From Primula veris (lineage: Eukaryota; Streptophyta; Magnoliopsida; Ericales; Primulaceae): DNA of 64,000 nucleotides. How positions within the stretch are numbered: the first letter of the stretch is position 1; each line of letters begins with the position of its first letter. The position numbers were made by a program, and so were the translations under genes. The notes beneath the pieces were generated by a model that had not been told where the DNA came from, did no database searches, and saw only the letters and a program-made list of their open reading frames with translations. Below are positions 25,206-35,693 of this stretch, piece after piece. The stretch spans positions 26,383,060 to 26,447,059 of the forward strand of contig OY821742.1 in assembly GCA_963682055.1 (NCBI GenBank), given 5' to 3'.

Positions 25206-27939
25206 GTAGCGGTGGTCGGCCAGAGAGACAAGCTGCGGGGTAGCGGAGGTGGCTAATTGTATGATGGTTGGCGGCTACTTTAACCCTAGCTGGTGTGTTT
25301 TAGCTAGGGACCTGTTTTGTGAATTTGAATAGAAAAATTACCAGAATTGTTATTTTTCAAGTTCGCTGAATAGTCTTTAATGCGAAAATAGTTTTAGAAA
25401 ATTATAGTTTGACCCACTATTTACAGATTTGGATATATATAGTATTACAGTTCACTTGTAATATGAAAATCTGCATGTAATTAATTATTAACTATTTAGA
25501 TTTAATTAATTCTTGTAATTGATTAATAATAGTTAAGGTGTAATTAATTATTAACTATTTAGATTTAATTGATTTTTGTTATTGATTAATAATAGTTAAG
25601 GTGTAATTAATTATTAACTATTTAGATTTAATTGATTTTTATTATTGATTAATAATAGTTAAGGTTTAATTAATTAGAAACTATTTTGATTAAATTGCTA
25701 ATTAGTTTATCGATTTATAATAGTTGGAATTTGATTGACTAGATTAATTAATATTGTTTAGATTTAATTAGTTTAATTTTTAATTAATTAATAACAATTA
25801 GATTTAATTAACGTTTAATTGAATTGACCGAAAGCAAATTATAAGTGATGTATTTTATTTTCACGCGTTGGCTATAATGCCTTCCTCCATATCGGATAAA
25901 ATTAATTACGGATCACTAAGTATAATTAGTATCCCTAAAATTAATAAATAACTAAGTGGGAGAGTGAATTTATTTTGTATAAATATCACGGTCTCACTAT
26001 TTTATAGATGAAGTAATTATTTTACGCGTTGGCTATAGTACCTTCTTCCCCATCGGATGAAATAATTACGGAATCATCAAGTATAAACTATAAATATTTT
26101 GTTAGTATCTAATCATCTCTCCATCTGAGAGATTATATACTGGAACAATGGATTTATAATTGGTGATGGTATTCACTTAGATATAATTATTATTATCCCT
26201 CTCCATCTGAGGTTATGTTACTATTTATATGAGCAAAGTTAAGCCAGATATTTAATTTTTATTTTGACTTTTGTCTACACAGTAAAATTAAATGGCTAAA
26301 CTAGCATATCGAATGTTAAATAATATACGTCCTCCCATCGAGGCATATTATTTACGGTGACTAGGATGGTGGTGGATTAAAGTTTTAAATATTGGATTAG
26401 GGACCATATTTATTAATAATTCATAGTTATTTTAGTTGCTCATTTAATATTTTATTTGTAATTATTTTCTCATGATAATAAATTGCATTTGTGCCACTAT
26501 ATAGTATGCTTAAAAGGTTAAGTTGTTTATTTGAATTATTATAACTGAAAATAAAACTCGGATATTCTTATTTGACTGCTAGTAAGAAAAATTTGTGTTT
26601 TAAGGTATGTCAATCGGTTTCAAGTGAGCGGGTAACTAATTAGTTGATCCAGGTTTATCGGAGGTGGATTTAATATAATTTGATGAGATGTAACAATAAT
26701 ACATATTGTCATTCATGACTAATGTATTGCGACATCAGCATCAATTTATGTTATATTTCTATGACGTCACGATGAATCTAAAATGTATGTTTGAGATTCG
26801 AGATTGTGATAATTGAGAAAATAACATATGAAATTTCTTAAACACAATAATGACGAAGAGACACATTTTAAGGATCATGATCTTGAACTAGGGATTCTTA
26901 AAGGTGAAATTAATGGCGAAAGCTAAGTTGATAGTTAAGGCACCAAAATGTCTCATGAAAAGTCTAGTGTTTCTTAGGTTAATGAAAAGTTTCTGTTTTT
27001 AAACCGAAAGGTTATAAGAAAAGGAAAAGGTCACATGAACCGATAGCAAGTCATTTAAAGTAATATTGTCCAATACATTTAACTTAAAATTAAGCTATAA
27101 GTTATATCTCTTTCACTTGTTGCTGGAAAATGTTTAGTGATTGTATCTACCGTAAGTTGTGCGTAGATATTGGAATCACTAATCATTGTTGCAATTTATT
27201 GTAAATATTTTAGTAAACCAGACAGTTTATTGATGGCGAGATATTATACTTTTTGGAAGATTGCATAAGGTGCAAGTAGTTAAGAGTGGAAGATATTAGA
27301 ATTATCTTTTGTTTATCGGATATGGTAAATAAGTGAATGATCTTTATATTATTGTTAAATTCTAATTCTACATATCAATTAAAATTTGAATAATATTATT
27401 AGCATACCATATTAGAGAAATTAACTTTCAAGTAATGAACTATACATAACTTTGGCATGTACACCTAGGTTATTTTAACTAAAAATGATGTCAAAGTTGG
27501 TTTAAAATGGTCCATTTGGATCATTGAAAGTGGAGGCACTACCAACTTTTGAATCATGTTTAGATAGTAAAATGACCAAGTGATCTTTCACGATCAAATG
27601 TTGTATTAGTTTAAGAAGTGTAAGGATTAGTTCATTCTGATTCGTTTAATCCTACGAGATCCATGATACATGAGTTTTTTAATAGACGGTCACATTTATT
27701 TGTGATTATTCAAAGTACATGTACATTCATTTGATGCGTCATACGTTTAAGTGTTTTGAAGTATTCAATGCATTTAAGACGAAGACAGATAAGCATCTTG
27801 GAAATGTATATCGACACTTCGATTTGATCGAGGTGGCGAGTAACTCTTTGGATAGATATTGGACTACTTATCAGATGTAGGGATTATATCCCAGTTTACT
27901 TCACCTAGTAAATAATAATCAAACGGTGTAGTAAAATGA
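25206..27939 (+). other. Old copia interior: leader repeats, unreadable gag region
   Basis: Contains a tandem array at 25478-25680 (see separate entry). It also has two to three diverged copies of a block with ACGCGTTGGCTATA and CATCGGAT(A/G)AAATTA (about 25855-26110). No confident open frame is present. By position it should hold gag, protease and the start of integrase, but these are too mutated for me to read. Confidence 0.5.
25478..25680. repeat. Tandem repeat, about 67-bp unit
   Basis: Three consecutive units each contain TAATTAATTATTAACTATTT followed by AGATTTAATTGATT and AATAATAGTTAAGGT. Partial units extend to about 25830. The unit is itself made of TTAATTAA-like inverted pieces. Confidence 0.85.
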
Positions 27940-29450
27940 AAGTAAAAAGACTCTTATAGGAATGGTTAGGTTGATGATGAGTTATTTAGTTAATTTTATT
28001 TGTTTTTAGGATACGTAATAGAAACATTAGCATACATCTTCAACTCGGTTTTATCTTAAATAGTATCTAGTAATTCCATAAAACTTTACATTTGGCGCAA
28101 ACCTAGTCTTAAGAAATTCTGTTTCGTGGGAGTCCAACAAACATGTTGAAGGAAAAAGCAAAAGAAGTTTGAACCAGGTATTGATGTTTGTTTCTTGTAT
28201 GTTATCCAAAAGAAATGAAAAGTGGTTTTTTATTGTCCTAAGAATCGGAAGTCATTGTTAGGACACATTGATTGATCTTTGGAAAAGGATAAGATGTTAC
28301 CACGAATCCAAAATAAAGTTAGCTTGATAGTAGTTAATAGAAAGTAGAGTGACATTTATTTTTATTATAAATCTATAGTTCAAAATGAAACGTCGTACGA
28401 TGGACTCACAAATAAGTTTTCTCAGTGGGAGAAATCGAGTGATTTATGCAGAGGATGTTTGTGTATAACATCAGTTCAAAGTTTCTTAATTCTTAGTACT
28501 TATAGGGATGTTTCATGAAATGACCTAGACGTTTCTTATACTTAGGATAATCTTATCAGATGATCCTTGATAAGTTGGAAATTGAACCCAGTAGATACAA
28601 TGAATATTGATTTGAGATAAAGATGCAAGATATTGGCAAATAGGTATGAAATCTGGTCAAGACAGTTATCCTTAATGAAAGTCTTGTGGAGTACTTTTAT
28701 GGTACAACCAGATGTTATTCAAGCAAAGGGCCAATAGCACATATTGTGCAAGTTTAAGAAGTCTTTAGATTTAAGTAGGCATCTATGTCTTATTTTATCC
28801 ATTTTGATCAGGCTATAAAGTCTTATGACTTTCATCAATGGTCGGATAAGTAGTATAAGTACTGGAAGCGTGATGGGTATGTTTTGATATTTTTGGTACT
28901 ATGAGTAAATTAACTTATTCATTAGATGTGATGTGGAATTACTATTTACAGTAAATGTATAATTATTCAGATAATTAGATATTAAAGAATTTATGATAAG
29001 CCAGTCACATCAATTGATGTTGGGCTTCTCACAAAGCAAGCTATATCAGTTCTAGCCGAATTAAGCATACTGTTTTCTAAGAAATGATTACTCCTTTCGG
29101 ATTTGGAATGTTGAATAGACGATTCCATATGCATTGGCATTTGGAAGTCTTATGTATGTTATGAAATTCGTTAGATATTATATTTATTTTGCCTTTGACA
29201 TTGTTAGTAGATATAAATCTAGCTCATGGCAGGATTATTTATCAATGGTAAAACATTTAATGAAGTATCTTAAATGATTAGTATTAAATGTAGTTTTACC
29301 AAGAAGTTAGTCTTTAATCATTTTGATTAGTAGACTTAGATTTTAGTCGAGTAGTAATTCTAGAAAACCAACATAGAGTTAAAAGTGAATATGATTACAT
29401 CCTAACTTTCTAGTAAACCCTTTATTAAGACTTTTTCGGTAAGGTCTTAG
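27940..29450 (+). pseudogene. Old copia pol remnant
   Basis: Plus-strand translation gives ordered copia motifs despite many stops. Around 27960-28000, GMVRLMMSY matches the integrase C-terminal region. Around 28170-28250, FEPGIDVCF and following residues match the spacer before reverse transcriptase. Around 29125-29280, ALAFGSLMYVMKF, FDIVSRYKSSSWQDYLS and VKHLMKYLK match the segment between reverse transcriptase and RNase H. Order and spacing agree with copia pol. The catalytic core is not readable and the gene is dead. Confidence 0.75.
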
Positions 29451-30655
29451 ATAAATAGAGAGGTTGAGAGTCTAATGTAGGAAATCATGCCTTTAAGTAT
29501 AAGTGGAAGATTGTTAGAATGATATACTAAAAGACATAATTTATTGTTGTTTTTAGTATTTATTTATTAACAATGAATGATTTATTTGAGAATAGTTTTG
29601 AGGAATGTTGTACATGTTATTTATATGTACATGTGTCTTTATTCTGTATAGTAAGTGATTTGGTGTGAGTACGGCTTACACACGAAATATCAAATCACTG
29701 GTTCTAACAGAATATATTTTATCGTTCACAACTTTAGATGGAGTGGACAACCATCGGTATAGTTGTAGCACATAATTTTAGTAGGTCTGTCTTGACTACA
29801 AGTAACATTTGAATTCCGACTCTTTGTGCTAGTATACTTAGAGTATATTGAACAGGACAAAGTGGTATTATTTTATGCTACTGACCAGAATAAAATAATT
29901 ATAACTAAGGAATTATTATTATTACTTATACACTTAATCCCTAGATTATTTTCGATACACATATTTATAATATATACTTCTTTGATTTACAATGGGTGAG
30001 ATTTGTTGTGGTTAACAAACTCGTACGTTGGGCAGTAATATTATTTATATGGTGTGTGTCTATAATCGAAGGAATTCACGTCCCTTAACAAGGATTGATG
30101 ATATCCCCTCGAGAAGCTTATAAGTTTTGTTTGTGTCAAATATTTCAAGTGGATTTTATATCCGATACAATAAATAAGTTAAGTGGAAAGGTCGAGAAAA
30201 TAATATGCCAAGCAAAATAATTGTCAGTAATTTATTTACTTGGTGGATATTTGTGATCTTAACGTGAGGAGAAAATTAAGTATTTAATAATGTGCTCTCA
30301 AATATTATTTGAGAAAGAATTAGAGTGCAATTATATTCTCTAGTGAAAATGAATATAATTTACCGATAGAATATCCTAAGATTGGTAAAGTATTAATTAG
30401 ATAATATTATATTAATTATGTTAATAAGATTATATAATATTTATTTATTAAATACTAATCTATGCAGGGTTAGAGTTCTAAAAGTATTTTCCTTCTTGTG
30501 CACTAGATCCATGTTGCAGCCTATATATATTGTTCATATGTTAAGAAAAATAAACAACCTTCATAATTAGGGTTTCCTAACAGTTTTTGAGAGTCCACCT
30601 CTCTAAGAGCAAGAAGTATAATAGGAATAGAACAGAAGATCAAGTGTGATCTACC

Positions 30656-30895
30656 GATGGTGTTCTTTCTGATCTCTGCGCATTTCACCGCTCCACCGGA
30701 AATTCCCTCTACCCCTACCGTACTCCAGCTTGGTAGTTTCCACCGCCTGTCCAGGGTTGAGCCCTGGGATTTGACGGCGGACTTAAAAAGCCATCTACAG
30801 AAGCTTTACGCCCAATCATTCCGGATAATACTTGCATCTTCTGTATTACCGCGGCTGCTGGCATAGAGTTAGTCGATGCTTATTCCCCAGATACC
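30656..30895 (-). pseudogene. rrn16: Plastid 16S rRNA fragment (nuclear insertion)
   Basis: The plus strand is the complement of plastid-type 16S rRNA. It includes GTATTACCGCGGCTGCTGGC, the universally conserved 530-loop region, and the neighbouring CATTTCACCGCTCCACCGG. About 240 of roughly 1490 bases are present, from the centre of the molecule. Differences from my memory of the plastid consensus are mostly transitions, as expected for methylated nuclear DNA. It is not a functional rRNA gene. Its join to rpoC2 and its position inside an LTR show it is a nuclear plastid DNA insertion. Confidence 0.92.
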
Positions 30896-31297
30896 TGCAA
30901 TAATACTTACGGCTTTGCCCAATTCGACCAGATCACCATGAGTCGCACTGCGCCCATAACATAATCGACAGATCCAAGATGTACTCCTACAAGTAAAGGG
31001 GGTTAGAATAAATATTGGTTGTGTTCGAAAGGTTATGAATCTATTAATAAGTCCAATCCCAATATCTTGATTTCGAGTGGCAATGCATCGTGAACACATA
31101 TATATATCATCTGCTAAGACACGACCAATTAATGTTTCGATAAAAATGCGTTCCGGCATCATCCCGTTTTGAGGATTCACAAAAGAGCCTCATATGGTGC
31201 CACAATCTGTTCGACGCACAACAATGTGTTGAACTACTTCAACAAGTCTGCATGAGATATCCAGCATCTGATGTTCGGATAGCAGTATCTGCCCGTG
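30896..31297 (-). pseudogene. rpoC2: Plastid rpoC2 fragment (nuclear insertion)
   Basis: rpoC2 encodes the beta'' subunit of the plastid-encoded RNA polymerase. Minus-strand translation contains LVEVVQHIVVRRTDCGT, then [37 protein letters not shown] and [11 protein letters not shown], all recognisable rpoC2 sequence. Only about 130 codons are present. A C-to-T change gives an in-frame TGA after CGT-I, and a 2-base loss shifts the frame near 31250. In plastomes rpoC2 is in the large single-copy region and rrn16 in the inverted repeat. The direct fusion seen here therefore required joining of separate fragments. Confidence 0.92.
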
Positions 31298-31377
31298 AGG
31301 TATTTCTGTATTGTTTTTATTAAATCCATATACACTATAAACAGGATCCATATACACTATAAAAAGTGTTTCCAACA

Positions 31378-32334
31378 GGAACAACTCGTTGGCTTGCCTA
31401 GGATTGTAATATCGAAACGAGGATAAGCACTCTATCTATATGTACGTAATTGATATGCATTGTGCGTGTATGATTATGCTTGTTAACCAAGAAACTGATG
31501 AGAGTTGGCGTTTTTAGGAACTGTATATGTATGTACATGTTCTTGAATGCATAAATCTGATTTTATGATTTAGTATTTTCTTCTTCTCATTGAGTTGGAA
31601 TCTGGGTTGTCACCTCTTATATATTTGTTCATGAAAACAATTCAGTTTTTTGTAACTGCTGTATGTATAATAAAAAGTCTTTTTCTTCAGAAATTCTATG
31701 GAAGTTTATGGTTTTAAATGTGCAAATCATGTTAGCTAGCTTCGAAGTGTTTATTAAGTTTATACTGTTCCCGGCTTCTAATATGCAAATTTATGATAAT
31801 CAGTGTTAGTTTGGAACACTGTATTGTGTTTTTTTTTTCTTGAAATAATACATATGATTTTTGTTAAGAAATATATGAATTTATTGACGGACGAAGAAAA
31901 AGGAAACAATGAAAGCAGAGAAATCAAAGGCTATCTTGTTCTGATGAAGGTGTGAATTGACTTTAGTTTTTGGTATGGTCATTGTTCTTTTTCCTATATT
32001 GATTAAGTGCCTTACAAAGAATTAGGAGTCAGAAATATAATTTTCATGCCTGATACTTTTTTTCAATACAAAGAATTGGTTTTATGATTTAATTTTTCCT
32101 TTTCTCGCTGAGTTGAAGTTTGGCTGTCAACCTGTCAGTGTCTGTTTACTCAAACAATTCAAATTCTTTAACTGTTGAGCAAAATATCTTTTATTTGGAA
32201 TTTTATGAAACTGCAATTTGAGCTTTGATTATCCTTGCAACTCGATCTTTCACAAACGTATTTTCGTAAGTTACGTCGGTAATTTCCCAAGATTATAAAC
32301 CTTTACTTGACTAATTTCTATGACAGTCTTCCCC
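31378..32334 (+). other. Low-copy intergenic or intronic DNA upstream of B3 exons
   Basis: No transposon signature was recognised. A diverged direct repeat is visible: 31560-31725 and about 32070-32225 share a TTTTATGATTTA motif, a GAGTTG(G/A)A motif and a CAATTCA motif in order. It may be the 5' untranslated region, an intron or the promoter of the B3 gene. A possible splice acceptor, TTTCTATGACAG, ends at about 32326. Confidence 0.4.
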
Positions 32335-32341
32335 CGTGCAT

Positions 32342-33754
32342 ATGCCAGCCATAGAAACGCAAACTGACGCACCCGAAAACCGACCCCAAACCTGAACCTG
32401 AACCTGAACCTGAACCTGATCCGGACCCGAGTGATTCAGACTCGGACCCCGACTCACCATACCTCTTCGATATATTTGTAACCAACAGTTACTGCTTACC
32501 CATCTCTTACGAGGTAGCAGCAAAGTATTTCCCAGCTTCCGATTCCAAGATACCATTCGACGAGGAGACCATCAAGATTACGGACCCTTTCAACCGTCCC
32601 TGGTCTGATATGCGATACGTATACTTTGACGCAGAAGAGGCCTTCATCTTGACACGACATTGGGTCCAATATTGTATCCTATGCAACCTCCATTTCATGG
32701 ACATCGTTCGGTTCTTGAGGCCCGAAAACCCCCTCGGCCCCGACCATTTCGTGACGCAGCATTTACGCCCAATGCCTGATTCCAAACCTGTCCAGATAAC
32801 ACTCCCGGAGTTCCTTCCCCAAAATTTCCTCTTCCAGGTTCTAGAACATATACTCTTCTAACTAAACTTAGTCATGTCTTGTTAATGCATAGTCTCCATC
32901 ATGAATAAGTTATAAGTTATATATTTATGACTTGGTGAACATAATTTACTAATGAGATCTAAGCTTACACATCCTCTCTTACTAAATGGATGAGATTTAA
33001 TACGATGGTAAAGATTTAAAGAGACTGATGCGCCACTGAGATCAATTTTTGTTATTAGGAAGGAACACAAAATTGATTTACTAAAATAAAATGATGAAAG
33101 AAATTATTTCTGTCGTTTTAAACCACGGTCACTAGAATGATCCTCTTATATAAGCTTAAAGAGAAAAAATGCCATCAATTCGTAAAGTGCATGCCAGAGG
33201 ATGAACTAGAATCTATGTTACAGATCAATTTCCTTTCCTGCTAGAGCTATGATTCTTTCTCAGTTTATTATCGACAGATATCATGTACAAGAGACCTTGC
33301 TATATGTTCTTGGCTCTGTTAACATAGCATGAAATCTATACTAATGTGTAGATTATTTAACACCAGGTGGAACTCGAGCATGGGAACGTGAGTTTTGGGA
33401 GGCTGGTGATTGGTGGGGAGCTAGTGAGACTACACTTTCCAGGGATTAAAAAGCAAGAAATGCTGAAGCTTACAGTTCACCGGGACAAGGATTGGTTTGT
33501 GACAATCGTTTATACTGAGTTTGGGGATAAGTATATGGTGATGGATAGGTGGGACTGGCTTGTGAGGGAGCATGCATTGGTGGTCGGTGATCGAATCCGG
33601 TTTTACAAGCCCGATATTTGTGCTCATAACAAGCATTTCTACATTCAGTCCGTGAAAAAAGAGGGCGAAAGCCCGACTCTGGACAGAACAGTGATGTTCC
33701 GAAAGATAAGGGAAAAGGTATTGCTTATGATTGACCAAGAGGATCTATCAGTGG
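32342..33754 (+). pseudogene. B3-domain protein gene, two exons visible, damaged
   Basis: B3 domains are plant-specific DNA-binding folds of nuclear transcription factors. Exon A (to 32837) encodes an acidic PEPEPEPEPDPDP linker and then a B3-like domain. Its landmarks are YEVAAKYFP, ITDPFNRPW, YVYFDAEEAFILTRHW and DIVRFLRPE. Exon A ends CAG before GTTCTAG; exon B starts after ACACCAG at 33367 in phase 0. Exon B encodes a second B3-like domain with LVRLHFPGI, WFVTIVYTEFGDKY and VVGDRIRFYKPD. It ends at 33754 before a good donor GTGAGT. The ATG at 32342 opens a frame that loses register in the CCCCAAACC stretch before the PEPEP repeat. Either the gene is broken or the true first exon lies upstream. 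The rest of the gene would be in or beyond the retrotransposon-interrupted intron. Paired B3 domains suggest a multi-B3 (REM-like) protein, which is inference. Confidence 0.7.
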
Positions 33755-34129
33755 GTGAGTACTTTTTTTTTTTTTTTTTTGATAATCAGAAACCCTTTTT
33801 TGGAGGTAAACCTGCTTTCAAGGGGTGAATACTGGTTGAATATGAAGTTGACGAGTCTGAGTAATAGAAATGATAATCTCATGGGGTGTTGTCGATAAGT
33901 TCTGAATTCGGAAGTGTTTTTTTCTATGTAGAATGTTGAGAAATCTTGATTCATGAGAAGAAGCATAGATACCAGTGAGGTTAATATTCATTTTATGGGA
34001 ATATTCAGGATAGGATAAACATGTTGACAATTCATTGATGGGTAGCTTAATGTAGTTTACCTTGCTAGATACTGTTGATTGGTTTGGAAATTTATTGAGT
34101 AAATGAATTTAATGAGTTTATGAAGAAAC
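33755..34129 (+). other. Probable B3-gene intron, left part
   Basis: Follows the GTGAGT donor and contains an 18-base T run. The open frame that reads through it encodes poly-Phe and is not protein-coding. It ends at GAAAC, the target-site duplication of the 8-kb copia. The presumed intron resumes at 42165. Confidence 0.45.
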
Positions 34130-34778
34130 TGTTGGAAAAACATGTTAAATACATGGGTGTTTCCGAATGGTCGCTGGACCAACTTTGAGTCATTTTTACA
34201 TGTGACAGCCCTAAGTTGTTTATACCATACTCAACGTGGTTGAGTAGCCCGTGTGACGAGCTTCGCAACGGTATATCGCATGACCTATTTGGAGAATGGG
34301 TGTGAATACAAAGTGGCTTCAAAGTTGGGCTCTCGAAAGCTCAAATCTGAAAAAAACGAAATGGTAATGGAAAACCATTTAGAATAATCCCATATTGGAA
34401 GATTGAGAGTCAATTTCACAATATAAATACAATACCTACCAATGTAGTTGTTAAACTAACAAAGCCCACATACCCATGAATGGGTTAGTGTGTACCACAC
34501 ACGCGCGCTCGCTGGTGTTGCGGGCTCGGGCGCAGGCTTGGGCTTGGGCTTGGGATTTGGGATTTGGTGAATGTTTCGGGTCTGGGGTCTTGGGTCCAAA
34601 CCCGAATAGGGAGTTTTGTATAAAATACAAAAGCAGTCCCTAGAGTTTCCAGCAACAGAAACGCCAGCAATAAATGAGAAATAAATTTCAGCAGTTTCAG
34701 GAATTAATTGAGCGGATTCTGGGGGTGTAACTCCCAGAATTGATGACCAACATTTATGGCTGCGGTTTCATTAGAGGC

Positions 34779-34788
34779 TATAAAAGGC
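34779..34788 (+). promoter_or_regulatory. TATA box of the 5' LTR
   Basis: CTATAAAAGG is an excellent plant TATA box and is conserved at 41354-41363 in the 3' LTR. Transcription would be expected to start about 30 bases downstream, near the AACACACCAGAATA sequence. Confidence 0.75.
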
Positions 34789-35170
34789 AGCCCTCCCCCT
34801 CTCATTTCAACACACCAGAATATACACAACTCACAGCATAAGCATACATATAGAGAGAGAGAACCGCACCACCAACAGCTCGACCTGTGGTTCGGTGCCG
34901 GTTTCCATACGAGCCACTCAGTGACAAGAGTTGTACCTTGGGAACAAATTCTCGAAACCAGAAACCTCTAAAGATGGTTCGGGAAATATTGTTTAAGGGA
35001 AACTGCCCAGCAGTTGCCTCTCTTTTTTATTCTGTTCTTTCATTTCAGTACCTTTAAATTCTGTTCTTTCTTTTCAGTCTTTTACATTCTGTAATTTGCA
35101 TTTCAGTACTGTTTACTTTCAGTCTTTCTTTTCTGTAATTTATTTTTCAATTATGTAATTCCAGTATTTA

Positions 35171-35371
35171 CAAAACCAGTCCGGCAATTTATTTTATTAC
35201 AAAACCAGTCCGGCAGTTTGTTTTTTGTTAAAACCAGTCCGGCAGTTTGTTTTATTACAAAACCAGTCCGACAGTTTGTTTTTGTTAAAACCAGTCCGAC
35301 AGTTTGTTTATTTGTCAAAACCAGTCCGGCGGTTTGTTTTATTGCAAAACAGTCCGGCAGTTTGTTTTTTG
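35171..35371 (+). repeat. LTR minisatellite, 7 units
   Basis: Units of about 25-29 bp share CCAGTCCGGCAGTTTGTTTT, joined by alternating linkers such as ATTACAAAA and TTGTTAAAA. The 3' LTR array (about 41745-41995) has nine units, including one extra linker-unit pair and a final diverged unit. Confidence 0.9.
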
Positions 35372-35693
35372 GTTTTACTATTTTCGAAAAAGAAAAGGAC
35401 TTTTTCTTTTATTTTATTTTGTTGACGTCTCTGTTTTTATTCTTGCAAAATTATTGATAGTTTACTAGAAATTGAAATTTGCACATAGAATAAATCCGAA
35501 TTGGTTTTAATCTTTTTATTCTAGAATACTATAAAGAATTCTTAGTGAAATCAAAATTGATTTGATTTTCACGCTAGAATATCTTTTATTGTTTTGTTCT
35601 TTTGAAGCAAACTAATTAAGTTATAATTAGTATTTGCGATTAAGAATTTAGTTTTCTTACGAGAAACTAAACGGGATAATTTTGTCATTTCAG
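35372..35693 (+). other. Leader of unknown origin, with splice-acceptor-like end
   Basis: It replaces the expected LTR end and primer-binding site. No TGGTATCAGAGC-like sequence is present. It ends TTTTGTCATTTCAG directly before the gag ATG, a good match to a plant 3' splice site. It is AT-rich and has no open frame of note. It could be the 3' part of a leader intron or a replacement of the original leader by rearrangement. Confidence 0.5.

Larger units (their letters stand above)
13673..31377 (+). mobile_element. Old Ty1/copia, interrupted by gypsy and plastid DNA
   Basis: The parts are a 5' LTR (13673 to about 14870), internal region (14871-15935 and 25206-29513) and a 3' LTR (29514-31377). 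Removing the nested gypsy element gives an internal region of about 5.3 kb, typical for copia. The 3' LTR is preceded by the polypurine-like AAGTGGAAGAT. Degraded pol motifs are on the plus strand. No clear primer-binding site is visible after the 5' LTR. Target-site duplications could not be recognised, partly because the left end joins another LTR. Confidence 0.75.
29514..31377 (+). repeat. 3' LTR of the old copia, with plastid insert
   Basis: It starts TGTTAGAATG right after AAGTGGAAGAT and ends TTTCCAACA. It is colinear with the 5' LTR except for the 642-bp plastid insert at 30656-31297, which replaces nine bases present at 14786-14794. A short direct repeat of TCCATATACACTATAAA follows the insert. 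Confidence 0.75.
34130..35371 (+). repeat. 5' LTR of the 8-kb copia, 3' end missing
   Basis: Matches 40673-41962 of the 3' LTR and stops inside the linker of the repeated CCAGTCCGGCAGTTTG unit. It includes a GC-rich microsatellite (CTTGGG-type, around 34530-34560) that differs in length and composition from the one at 41065-41130. The remaining roughly 200 bases of the LTR, which would end CCAACA, are absent here. Confidence 0.85.

Noticed and set aside
30656..30895. Functional rRNA gene
   Set aside because: Only the middle of 16S rRNA is present, fused to rpoC2 and embedded in a retrotransposon LTR.
32311..32785. Minus-strand open frames of 81 and 92 codons
   Set aside because: They are antisense shadows of the B3 exon; the plus strand carries the recognisable domain.
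33755..33828. Extension of the B3 exon to the stop at 33828
   Set aside because: A strong donor GTGAGT starts at 33755, and reading on gives a poly-Phe run from an 18-base T homopolymer.
35171..35371. Possible CRISPR-like array (regular repeats with short spacers)
   Set aside because: The spacers are low-complexity linkers that alternate between a few forms, the array is inside an LTR and is duplicated in the other LTR, and the genome is eukaryotic. It is a minisatellite.
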